Below are positions 1 through 5,420 of a DNA stretch of 5,475 nt, one piece after another. The stretch covers positions 1 to 5,475 of the forward strand of contig CAZYAK010000084.1 in NCBI GenBank assembly GCA_964645935.1, written 5' to 3'. The notes below the pieces were generated by a model. That model was not told the origin of the DNA, did not search any database, and saw nothing but the letters and a program-made list of their open reading frames with translations. The position numbers and the translations under genes were made by a program. Source of the DNA: CAZYAK01 sp964645935. GTDB lineage: Bacteria; Patescibacteriota; Gracilibacteria; Peribacterales; Peribacteraceae. Numbering within the stretch: the first letter of the stretch is position 1; every line of letters begins with the position of its first letter.

Positions 1-1741
1 CATCCATGGCCTGTCCGTTGCGCTGGGCTGTCCAGATCGTTTCGCCCAGGAATTCGAGCAGCACCTGTTCGGCATCGTGTGCGTCCATGCGTGCCCGCAA
101 TTGCTCGAAGGCCAGGAGAATACCGGGCGGCTGGTTGATGCTGACCTGCAGGAAGTGGTCCCCCGCACCGGCGTCCAGGGTGACATCCGCGAAGAGGCGG
201 ATGGTGCGTGGGCCGGCGGTGAGATCACCGAAGATCGCGGGGATGTTGTCGCAGCTCACGATGTCGCCGCTCACGGTGCAGGACCACCTGTCGGACGTGT
301 CATTAGAGCCGATCTCCCACCCAGTCACGGTGAGGTTGGAGGACTTGCTCACTTGGAGCTGGAGGTTGCGCACCCGCAGCTCCGCGCCGGTGACGTGCGT
401 GCCGCTCATCGCAAAGGCGGCCACGAGCTGGTCGGAGCCCAGCGGCACCGCGTCGGTGGGATTGAGGGCGTTCTTCACACTCGTGATGCGCGCTTGCGCG
501 GTCTGATGAGCGGGGAAGACGATGCCATCAGAGCCGGGATTGTAGTCGGAGAGGCTGTCCTCGCCCTGGGCCGTGAGGCGGATGGTGTCCACCTCCACAA
601 GCTCGTCGGCGATGCCGCCGGCGTTGCGCTCTTTCATGCGCGCCGTAATGCCGAAGTTGCGCTCCACTCCCTTAGGGAGGCGATACGCAGAAGCTGCGAT
701 CGTGGCGGTCCAGGTGCGCTCGGCGCTGTCGGCGAGGCGGTCCAGCGAGAGCTGAGTGATCTCGGCGCCGAACTCGTCCACGAGAAACAGTGCGTCGAAC
801 GAGTCGACTGCATCGTTGAGGCGCACACGAACGGAGCGGAGGAACAGGGCTTCCTTGTCAGCGAAGAGCTTGATGGCGCCGATCGGCTGCGTGCGCGTCT
901 CGCCAAGCACCAAGAAGCGGCTGCGGGCCGGAAACTCCACTGCAGCGCCGCGTCCGGATGCCACGCTGCTGGAGGAGGCACTAGAGACGGACGTCGACGA
1001 CGAGGACGACGTGGTCGAGGAGCTCACGGAAGAACTGAAGGAAGACGAACGAACGGAGCTACTGGAGGACAGCTTGCCGCGTTCCGCGTCACGGTAGGCT
1101 GAAAGCTCACCCTCGGACTCGGCGTATACCGCGGCCGCGAGGCGGGACATCTGGCCGCGCGTCAGGCGGGTACCGGCGGTAAGCCCGGGCAGCGACACAC
1201 CAGCGTCAGCGGCCGCATCCATGTAGGGCACGTACCAGCGGTCGGTCGGGAGTGAAGGGTGAGACTCCACGTCCCACTCAAAGATCACGGCGAGCATCTT
1301 TACCGCCTCTTCCACCTGGACGGGGCGGGACGGCTCAAAGAACCACTGGTCAGCGGGCACGCCGAGCTTTGCGTTTCCGCGGATGAAGCCGGCCTCCTTG
1401 GCGCGGCAGACGTGATCAGCGTACCACACGTCGCCCTGGACGTCCGGGAAGCAGCCGGTGTGCCACATCCTGTCCGAGAACGGCAGGTCGTTGTGGAGGC
1501 GCCAGAGCTCCAAGGCGATCTTGGTAAACTCCGCGCGGTTAAGAGTGCGCTCGGGACGGAACGTGCCGTCGGGGTTGCCTTCCAGCACACCCACGTTGGT
1601 GAGCAAACTGATGCCTGCGGCTTCAGAGCGGGTGAAGGGCGCGTCGTCGTAGTTGCCAGTGGCGTCACGGAAATCGAGCGCGAGGACCACCATCGGTGCG
1701 AGGAGACCGAGGGCGATCAGGGAGGAGGTGAATTTTCGCAT
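1..1741 (-). CDS. Secreted S-layer homology (SLH) domain surface protein, C-terminus beyond the window
   Basis: The first 580 residues are visible, with no stop before the left edge. Residues 1-21 form a signal peptide (MRKF, hydrophobic core, cleavage near LALD). Three SLH-like segments follow: about 22-80 (with GVLEGNPDGTFRPERTLNRAEF), 97-156 (FPDV, AKEAGFIRGN) and a weaker one at 169-206. SLH domains normally anchor exported proteins to cell-wall polymers. Residues 224-262 are a serine-rich linker (bases about 956-1072) with mixed serine codons. The rest looks beta-rich, perhaps two adhesin-like modules (about 268-392 and 405-540). Cysteine pairs C97/C112 and C488/C497 could form disulfides. 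I chose ATG 1741 because the signal peptide begins there; an in-frame ATG at 1933 would add 64 unlikely residues. No Shine-Dalgarno precedes 1741. SLH family is well supported; ligand and exact role are unknown. Confidence 0.9.
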   Translation of the reverse strand, partial: MRKFTSSLIALGLLAPMVVLALDFRDATGNYDDAPFTRSEAAGISLLTNVGVLEGNPDGTFRPERTLNRAEFTKIALELWRLHNDLPFSDRMWHTGCFPDVQGDVWYADHVCRAKEAGFIRGNAKLGVPADQWFFEPSRPVQVEEAVKMLAVIFEWDVESHPSLPTDRWYVPYMDAAADAGVSLPGLTAGTRLTRGQMSRLAAAVYAESEGELSAYRDAERGKLSSSSSVRSSSFSSSVSSSTTSSSSSTSVSSASSSSVASGRGAAVEFPARSRFLVLGETRTQPIGAIKLFADKEALFLRSVRVRLNDAVDSFDALFLVDEFGAEITQLSLDRLADSAERTWTATIAASAYRLPKGVERNFGITARMKERNAGGIADELVEVDTIRLTAQGEDSLSDYNPGSDGIVFPAHQTAQARITSVKNALNPTDAVPLGSDQLVAAFAMSGTHVTGAELRVRNLQLQVSKSSNLTVTGWEIGSNDTSDRWSCTVSGDIVSCDNIPAIFGDLTAGPRTIRLFADVTLDAGAGDHFLQVSINQPPGILLAFEQLRARMDAHDAEQVLLEFLGETIWTAQRNGQAMD

Positions 1742-1944
1742 ACGGAAGTCGGATGGGGGAACGCCACCCACTGTAACGCACCGCACGACGGAATCGTTAC
1801 AGAAATCGACGAGATTCCCACCTTCCACGCAAGACGGATCGTTATCCGACGCTCTTCTCCAAGGCGGCCACGAGAAACTCCCCGATCCCAGCGGCAAACT
1901 GGTATCGTCATGTTCGTCGGCGCGCCGCGTCATCACCTCCGTCC
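1742..1944. other. Divergent intergenic region between the SLH gene and the small membrane-protein gene
   Basis: No convincing gene lies in these 203 bases. The region must hold the start signals of both divergent genes. On the minus strand the best -10-like hexamer is TACAGT, 28 bases before the SLH ATG, with no recognisable -35. The minus-strand frame of the SLH gene stays open back to a stop at 1964-1966, so an N-terminal extension is formally possible but has no protein-like features. Confidence 0.5.
1900..1908 (+). promoter_or_regulatory. Possible extended -10 promoter for the small membrane-protein gene
   Basis: The sequence TG-G-TATCGT matches the extended -10 pattern (TG, one base, then a hexamer sharing 4 of 6 bases with TATAAT). 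It lies 36 bases before the ATG at 1945. No -35 hexamer is visible at the usual distance, so this is a weak call based on one short motif. Confidence 0.28.
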
Positions 1945-2151
1945 ATGCCTTTCCTCCCTTCGTTCATGTCCGCACTCACCGGCGTCATGAAGCTTGTGGC
2001 CGGTCAGAAGGCCGCGCACGAGACCGCCAAGCTCATCCGTGTGGCACGCATCGCGCTCGTCACTGTGGCTTCCGTGTGCGCCGCCGTGTTCATCTGCATG
2101 CTCATCGTGAGCATGTACTTTCTCATCCAGATCGTGCACCTGCTCTCCTAA
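1945..2151 (+). CDS. Small single-span membrane protein, function unknown
   Basis: The gene encodes up to 68 residues ending in TAA. Residues about 1-32 are polar to amphipathic (MKLVAGQKAAHETAKLIRVA) and residues about 33-67 are strongly hydrophobic (ALVTVASVCAAVFICMLIV, then MYFLIQIVHLLS), suggesting one transmembrane helix or a tight hairpin at the C-terminus. Codon third positions are mostly G or C, as in the neighbouring genes, which supports real coding. The start is uncertain: ATG 1945 gives the longest form, and ATG 1966 (MSALTGV) or 1987 (MKLVAGQ) are possible. None has a Shine-Dalgarno. It is divergent from the SLH gene and 80 bases upstream of the next plus-strand gene. I do not recognise a family. 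Confidence 0.62.
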   Translation: MPFLPSFMSALTGVMKLVAGQKAAHETAKLIRVARIALVTVASVCAAVFICMLIVSMYFLIQIVHLLS

Positions 2152-2195
2152 GACACGGAGAAACCGCCTCCCGTCCTTCCGCGTTCCGTCCGTTC

Positions 2196-2223
2196 TTGAC
2201 TCGCTGGCGCAAGCGCGTATACC
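2196..2223 (+). promoter_or_regulatory. Sigma-70-type promoter placing transcription start at or next to the ATG at 2232
   Basis: TTGACT (2196-2201, 5 of 6 to the -35 consensus) is followed after 16 bases by TATACC (2218-2223, 4 of 6 to the -10 consensus). Only 8 bases separate the -10 from the ATG at 2232. Transcription would therefore begin around 2230, giving a leaderless or nearly leaderless mRNA, which agrees with the absence of a ribosome binding site. Confidence 0.55.
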
Positions 2224-2231
2224 GCTCGGCC

Positions 2232-3203
2232 ATGGCCTCCAACCCCTCCGCCCTCGCTACGAAACTTTCCGACCTCGCCGATCGGGCACGCCGCCTGCAG
2301 CTGGAATCCGGCACTACGGCGCCGTCGCTCGCGCACCTGGAGGAAGGGCGCACGACGACGCGCAGCACCCTGAGCCTCCTGCTCGTGCACGGGCGGAGGA
2401 AGCCCATCTTCGTCTTCCACCGGGAACCGATGCCGCAGAAGGACGTGACTCTGCCGCCCACGCACCGCGCGGCGGTCTTCGGCGGCGGCATCCAGGCGGA
2501 AGAGGAGAAGCGCCTGGAGGAGCTTTCGCGCAGCGACCCCCTGCTGGTGGACCCGCGGCTCCTGGGCGAGAAGGGCGAGTATCCGCCCGACGCGTGGTAC
2601 CGCCTGCAGGGCCGGCACATGCTGGAGCACGGCGCACTCCAGCGGATGCGCCACCCCTGGACGCCGGAGACGGTGCACGCGTTCATCCGCACGGAGCTGC
2701 GCAAGCGTCTGCGCATGGAGGCGGGCGCGGCGGCGCGCGACATCGAGGTACCCGAGCTGCTCACCGCGGACCCCGTGGAGACGGCCGTGCTCCACCGCCG
2801 CCTCGGGGATTTCACGGAGGCCATCGCAGAGCGCCACGGCATGGGCGTCAACGCGCGCGGCGAGCTGGAGGGCATCGGCATCCTGGTGCAAGAGCGCTTC
2901 GCGCTCTCGGAGCTGCTGGCTCGGCCCGACGAGTTCGTGGCGCGCAGCCAGGGTGCGGCGCTGGCGTGGGACGCGGACCGCCTCGTGGCCAACGCGGAGC
3001 GCGACACCAGGGACATCGGCGCGTGGACCTCGCGCCTCGCGCGGCAGGAGAACGACGCGGAACTGCCCGTCCGCAACCACAGCCTGCTCGTGGGCGCATC
3101 CGCGGCGGCGGCGCACCTGACACAACGCGGCGCGTGGGGCGGCCTCTGGCGCGGCGCCAGGCGGCTCTTCCGCGGACGGCGGACGCTCGGCGTGGCGGCG
3201 TGA
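2232..3203 (+). CDS. Hypothetical 323-residue soluble protein, family not recognised
   Basis: The frame runs from ATG 2232 to TGA 3201-3203 with high G/C at third codon positions throughout. There is no signal peptide and no convincing membrane span, so the product is probably cytoplasmic. The protein is charged and looks mostly helical: a likely N-terminal helix (about 5-25), a beta-like stretch (about 46-64, LSLLLVHGRRKPIFVFHREP), an acidic/basic helix (88-101), a long mid-region rich in Arg and Glu (120-275), and a basic tail (309-317, ARRLFRGRR) that could bind nucleic acid or membrane. No catalytic motif is visible to me. The frame is open upstream of 2232, but the start is fixed by the promoter directly before it and the preceding gene's stop at 2151. 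It ends 25 bases before the signal peptidase gene, so the two may share a transcript. Confidence 0.8.
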   Translation: MASNPSALATKLSDLADRARRLQLESGTTAPSLAHLEEGRTTTRSTLSLLLVHGRRKPIFVFHREPMPQKDVTLPPTHRAAVFGGGIQAEEEKRLEELSRSDPLLVDPRLLGEKGEYPPDAWYRLQGRHMLEHGALQRMRHPWTPETVHAFIRTELRKRLRMEAGAAARDIEVPELLTADPVETAVLHRRLGDFTEAIAERHGMGVNARGELEGIGILVQERFALSELLARPDEFVARSQGAALAWDADRLVANAERDTRDIGAWTSRLARQENDAELPVRNHSLLVGASAAAAHLTQRGAWGGLWRGARRLFRGRRTLGVAA

Positions 3204-3216
3204 GTGGCCGCACGGG

Positions 3217-3222
3217 TAGGAT
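3217..3222 (+). promoter_or_regulatory. Possible -10 element 6 bases before the signal peptidase ATG
   Basis: TAGGAT (4 of 6 to TATAAT) sits exactly 6 bases before ATG 3229, the spacing expected for a leaderless transcript. No -35-like hexamer is present at 16-18 bases upstream, where the sequence is pure G/C. The call rests on position and on the same arrangement at 2218-2223 and 5282-5287. Co-transcription from the upstream gene is the alternative. Confidence 0.35.
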
Positions 3223-3228
3223 GCCCGC

Positions 3229-3834
3229 ATGCGCCGCATCCTCGCCGCGTTCGTCCTCGTCGCCTCCGTTCTGCCCATACCCGCGGCGGCGGCGCCGTCG
3301 CTCGGTACATTTCTGACCGACTACCACGTATTCGAGGACTCGGGCAATTCCATGAATCCTGCGCTCCAAAACGGCGACCGCTTTGTGGCGGAGCGAGCGA
3401 CACACCTGCGCCGCGGCGACATCGCCGTGTTCCACCCGCCGGGGAATAGCGATACGTTTTACGTGAAGCGCATCATCGGTCTGCCGGGCGAGACCGTCAC
3501 CATCCGCGACGGGCGCGTGTTCGTGCGCGGATCCGGATCGATGCGTACGCGGGCACTGCGGGAACCGTACCTGGACGACCGCAACCGTGCAGCCACGTAC
3601 CGCCACCCCCCCGCAAGCGGCGACGCCCGCCCGCAAACCTACGTGGTCCCCGCGGGCCGGTACTTCCTCCTGGGCGATAACCGCCAGGGCAGCCTGGATT
3701 CGCGCAGCTTTACTGGTGCCGACGGCGAAGCGCAGCCGTTTGTCGCGGAGCGCGACATCCCGTGGATCGCGATGCGAGTCACGTCGCCACGGGCAAGCCG
3801 CAAATCCTTCGGTACGGTGCGCTACGGATTCTAG
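3229..3834 (+). CDS. lepB: Signal peptidase I (S26 family)
   Basis: This is a membrane-bound serine protease that removes signal peptides from exported proteins on the outer face of the cytoplasmic membrane. All conserved boxes are visible in its 201 residues: the nucleophile Ser41 in GNSMNPAL (39-46), RRGDIAVF (61-68), the general-base Lys80 in YVKRIIGLPGE (78-88), and GDNRQGSLDSR (149-159). The single N-terminal hydrophobic segment (about 4-20) is the expected anchor, although it ends in Ala-rich sequence (AAAAP, 19-23) that resembles a cleavage site. The length fits the short Gram-positive-type enzymes. The start at 3229 keeps the anchor intact; no Shine-Dalgarno precedes it. The gene ends in TAG, which shows TAG is a stop in this genome. 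It lies 25 bases after the 323-residue gene and is followed by a terminator. Confidence 0.95.
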   Translation: MRRILAAFVLVASVLPIPAAAAPSLGTFLTDYHVFEDSGNSMNPALQNGDRFVAERATHLRRGDIAVFHPPGNSDTFYVKRIIGLPGETVTIRDGRVFVRGSGSMRTRALREPYLDDRNRAATYRHPPASGDARPQTYVVPAGRYFLLGDNRQGSLDSRSFTGADGEAQPFVAERDIPWIAMRVTSPRASRKSFGTVRYGF

Positions 3835-3918
3835 CTCGTCCGACGCGGCGGCACCTCGCCCTAAACGGCATGTGCGGGCCGTAGCGGCACAGTATGTGAC
3901 CTTCTCCCCGCCACGACC

Positions 3919-3944
3919 AAAGGCCGTCATCAAGAATGACGGCC
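3919..3944 (-). terminator. Probable terminator of the minus-strand gene at 3993-4949
   Basis: A perfect 9-base-pair stem (GGCCGTCAT / ATGACGGCC, 3922-3944) with a 5-base loop is followed on the minus strand by TTTGGTC. The T-run is short, so termination may be weak. It lies about 50 bases past the minus-strand gene's TAA. Confidence 0.6.
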
Positions 3945-3952
3945 GGTTGGCT

Positions 3953-3994
3953 CCTCAGCGCGCACGGGGCGTCGCGCGGCTGAGGATAGTTTTT
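3953..3994 (+). terminator. Intrinsic terminator of the signal peptidase transcript
   Basis: The stem CCTCAGC-GCGC pairs with GCGCG-GCTGAGG (3953-3985, one bulged base, loop of about 9) and is followed on the plus strand by ATAG and five T residues (3990-3994). This is a classical intrinsic terminator. Its T-run overlaps the TAA stop of the convergent minus-strand gene. Confidence 0.72.
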
Positions 3995-4949
3995 ATAAGC
4001 CATCGAACCAGGTCGGGAGGCGGATCTCGCCGGACGCGCTGCCCATGGAGGTGAGGCAGTAGAATAGCGGGTCGGAACCGCCCTCCTCGATGCGGGTCTT
4101 GCCGGCCGAGAAGGCCAGCATGCACGCGAAGGGCGGCCGGACGATGGTGCCGTCGTCACCGACGGCCACGAGCGTGTCCTGCGTCACCGGCACCAACGGC
4201 ACGAGCATGGGCGGGGGGATGACATACCCCGTCGCGGCGTCCTGCTTGATCGCGCCTACGATGCGCATGTGGTGCTGCGTGCGCGGACGCACGGGCGTCT
4301 CGCAGGTGAGGCCGCAGGTGTCCGCAAGCACGGCCAGATACGCGCCGATGGCCGCCTTGATGCCGCCCGGCTTGCCGTGGGGGTGGAGCAGCAGCTCGAT
4401 CACGGGCCCGGGGTAGATGACCCCGAGCGGACTGGTGCCGGTCTCGGTCTTCTGGACGAGGGGGATTCCCTTGATGGTCACGGGCGCGAGCACACATTCG
4501 AGCAGGAAATCCATTTCCTGTACGCCCTTGATACCCAGCGCCCAGCCGTCGGGCGTCTCAGGATCGGAGTTCTCCTGCAGATCGATGACGGCCAGCGGGC
4601 GCAGCGACAAGCAGGCGGCGCTGATCTCGTGGACGCGACGCAGGTCCGGGATGCGCATGTCGAACGGGAACCTGAGACGGTTGATGTTGGTGACGGGGGC
4701 GCTGTTGTCGGGTCGCGCGACGATGAACAGGACCTGCGAGTCCGCCGGGACGAGGCCCGCGTTGTCGAGCGCGAACTTCAGCACGGCAAGCCCGTTGTCC
4801 TCGCCCGCGTACGTGCGGACGTTGAAGATGACGATCTTGGGGGCGGCCCTGTCGCCGATGCGTACGGTGCCGGGGAGACCGTCGAGGTCCGTCCGGTTCG
4901 CCGCCATCGTCAACACCGCCGCCAGCTCACTCGGGATGGGTAACCGCAT
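3993..4949 (-). CDS. Possible AstE/AspA-fold (M14-like) protein lacking the zinc-binding histidines
   Basis: The gene encodes 318 residues with no signal peptide or membrane span, so it is probably cytoplasmic. The pattern resembles succinylglutamate desuccinylase/aspartoacylase zinc carboxypeptidase-fold proteins: RTYAGEDNG (45-53) where the family has a HGNE-type motif, TNINRLRFP (87-95) like its NR-F-P motif, VIDLQEN (121-127) where the family has D-L-H, GPVIELLL (181-188) like the segment with the catalytic Glu, and a C-terminal beta region (about 228-283) ending VAVGDDGTIVRPPFACMLAF. In this alignment the two zinc His become Tyr47 and Gln125, while Glu50 and Glu185 remain, so ordinary zinc hydrolysis is doubtful. 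A GGAGG site 7 bases upstream supports ATG 4949. It is convergent with the signal peptidase gene. The coding call is firm; the family is an inference from motif order, and an unrelated protein remains possible. Confidence 0.82.
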   Translation of the reverse strand: MRLPIPSELAAVLTMAANRTDLDGLPGTVRIGDRAAPKIVIFNVRTYAGEDNGLAVLKFALDNAGLVPADSQVLFIVARPDNSAPVTNINRLRFPFDMRIPDLRRVHEISAACLSLRPLAVIDLQENSDPETPDGWALGIKGVQEMDFLLECVLAPVTIKGIPLVQKTETGTSPLGVIYPGPVIELLLHPHGKPGGIKAAIGAYLAVLADTCGLTCETPVRPRTQHHMRIVGAIKQDAATGYVIPPPMLVPLVPVTQDTLVAVGDDGTIVRPPFACMLAFSAGKTRIEEGGSDPLFYCLTSMGSASGEIRLPTWFDGL

Positions 4950-4956
4950 GGGTATG

Positions 4957-4961
4957 CCTCC
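4957..4961 (-). promoter_or_regulatory. Shine-Dalgarno site of the AstE-like gene
   Basis: GGAGG on the minus strand lies 7 bases before ATG 4949, an ideal spacing that fixes the start. It is the only strong ribosome binding site of the intact genes in this window; the others have none. Confidence 0.75.
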
Positions 4962-4979
4962 ACTACGAGAAAAGGTGAA

Positions 4980-5000
4980 CCCGCGCCGGTGTGGCGCGGG
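4980..5000 (-). promoter_or_regulatory. Perfect hairpin in the 5' leader of the AstE-like gene
   Basis: An 8-base-pair G/C stem (CCCGCGCC / GGCGCGGG) with a 5-base loop lies between the predicted transcription start (about 5035) and the GGAGG at 4957-4961. On the minus strand it is followed by TTCACCTTTTCTC, a broken T-rich stretch. It could stabilise the leader, act as an attenuator or be a leaky terminator. It matches no riboswitch class I recognise. Confidence 0.5.
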
Positions 5001-5041
5001 AACGGTATATCCTCAGCCGAAATGCCAAGGAACCGTCGGAA

Positions 5042-5069
5042 AGTATAGCGTATAATTCAATAATGTCTA
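5042..5069 (-). promoter_or_regulatory. Sigma-70-type promoter of the AstE-like gene
   Basis: On the minus strand TAGACA (5064-5069, 5 of 6 to -35) and TATACT (5042-5047, 5 of 6 to -10) are separated by 16 bases in a strongly AT-rich patch. The predicted start near 5035 gives a leader of about 86 bases. TTGACG (5074-5079) is an alternative -35 but leaves a poorer -10. Confidence 0.65.
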
Positions 5070-5083
5070 TATTCGTCAATAAT
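5057..5083. repeat. Pair of 8-base direct repeats overlapping the promoter -35
   Basis: TCAATAAT occurs at 5057-5064 and again at 5076-5083 (ATTATTGA on the minus strand). The copies are 19 bases apart, nearly two helical turns, and flank or overlap the -35 hexamer of the AstE-like gene. This spacing suits tandem binding by a regulator, but two short AT-rich copies could also arise by chance. Confidence 0.4.
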
Positions 5084-5100
5084 CAAGTTTTTGCCTCTTC

Positions 5101-5275
5101 TCAAGCAAAATCTCCTACGTGAGAAGCGGGGAGCAGCGATCCCGTCTGCTTCTTCCGCGCCCGGTACGCGTCGCCATGCGCCTTCTGCAGCGCCCCCCGC
5201 GGAGAGCCGAACGATGAGACAGGCCGCGAAGTAGGGCAGGAGGAACGCGGTGTGGTAGGCCTACTCGGTGTCCAT
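5101..5275 (-). pseudogene. Decayed gene for a small membrane protein (early amber codon and frameshift)
   Basis: From ATG 5275 the reading is MDTE, then TAG (5261-5263), then AYHTAFLLPYFAACLIVRLS, which looks like a transmembrane segment. Its codons end almost exclusively in G or C. After a run of six G on the minus strand (C6 at 5193-5198) this bias moves to the frame one base later, which reads ALQKAHGDAYRARKKQTG and ends at TGA 5101-5103. Removing one G would join the frames into 57 codons plus stop, giving a small protein with a membrane span and a basic tail. TAG is a stop elsewhere in the window (signal peptidase gene), so the amber is a real break unless it is a sequencing error. A promoter with leaderless spacing lies directly upstream. 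I do not recognise the family. Weakest point: the call rests on codon bias and protein-like sequence only. Confidence 0.5.
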
Positions 5276-5281
5276 GACCGC

Positions 5282-5311
5282 AGCATACGCCAGCCCCGCT
5301 GGCGCCGACAA
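5282..5311 (-). promoter_or_regulatory. Leaderless-type promoter of the decayed small gene, with a palindrome in its spacer
   Basis: On the minus strand TTGTCG (5306-5311) and TATGCT (5282-5287) are 18 bases apart, each 4 of 6 to consensus. The -10 ends 6 bases before ATG 5275. The spacer contains a perfect inverted repeat, CGCCAGC-CCC-GCTGGCG (5288-5304), which could be an operator or chance G/C pairing. The stretch from here to the tRNA (5312-5420) holds no gene or clear terminator that I can see. Confidence 0.4.
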
Positions 5312-5420
5312 AGGAGGGTTGGGGAGGAAAACCCCGAGAGGTGTTCTTCCCTGGAAAACAACCAGGTCACCACCGTGCGACTGTGAAGCCGATATCCGGA
5401 AATGGAAGAGTGAGGAAACC

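Noticed and set aside
756..1097. Plus-strand frame with an acidic Asp/Glu-rich tail
   Set aside because: The acidic tail is the reverse complement of the serine linker codons, so it is a shadow of that tract.
77..1102. Long open frame on the plus strand opposite the SLH gene
   Set aside because: It is the antisense of a clear SLH-domain gene in GC-rich DNA, its translation is low-complexity (Gly/Arg/His rich) and it lacks any start signal.
1742..1933. In-frame ATG at 1933 with GGAGGTG just upstream as the SLH protein start
   Set aside because: The GGAGG is only 2 bases from the ATG and the extra 64 residues would bury the signal peptide, so ATG 1741 is the better start.
1910..1990. 26-residue plus-strand frame starting right after TATCGT
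   Set aside because: Its translation (MFVGAPRHHLRPCL...) looks random and it overlaps the better-supported small membrane gene.
2123..3403. Two very long minus-strand frames opposite the 323-residue gene and lepB
   Set aside because: They are Arg/Ala/Ser/Pro-rich shadows. The plus strand carries the lepB catalytic motifs and a promoter.
4269..4943. Plus-strand frame opposite the AstE-like gene
   Set aside because: Its translation is rich in Asp, Arg, Val and Gly with no start signal, whereas the minus strand has a promoter, a ribosome binding site and a terminator.
5261..5263. Amber codon as a recoded sense codon
   Set aside because: The signal peptidase gene ends in TAG at its expected length, so TAG is used as a stop here, and a separate frameshift follows in the same gene.
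5351..5369. CCTGG...CCAGG hairpin downstream of the tRNA as its terminator
   Set aside because: The stem is only 5 base pairs and its T-rich part is in the loop rather than after the stem.
5101..5373. Intact 90-residue minus-strand frame starting at 5373
   Set aside because: Its first half spans the promoter and palindrome and is protein-unlike. Only the last third shows coding bias, which fits the frameshifted pseudogene better.
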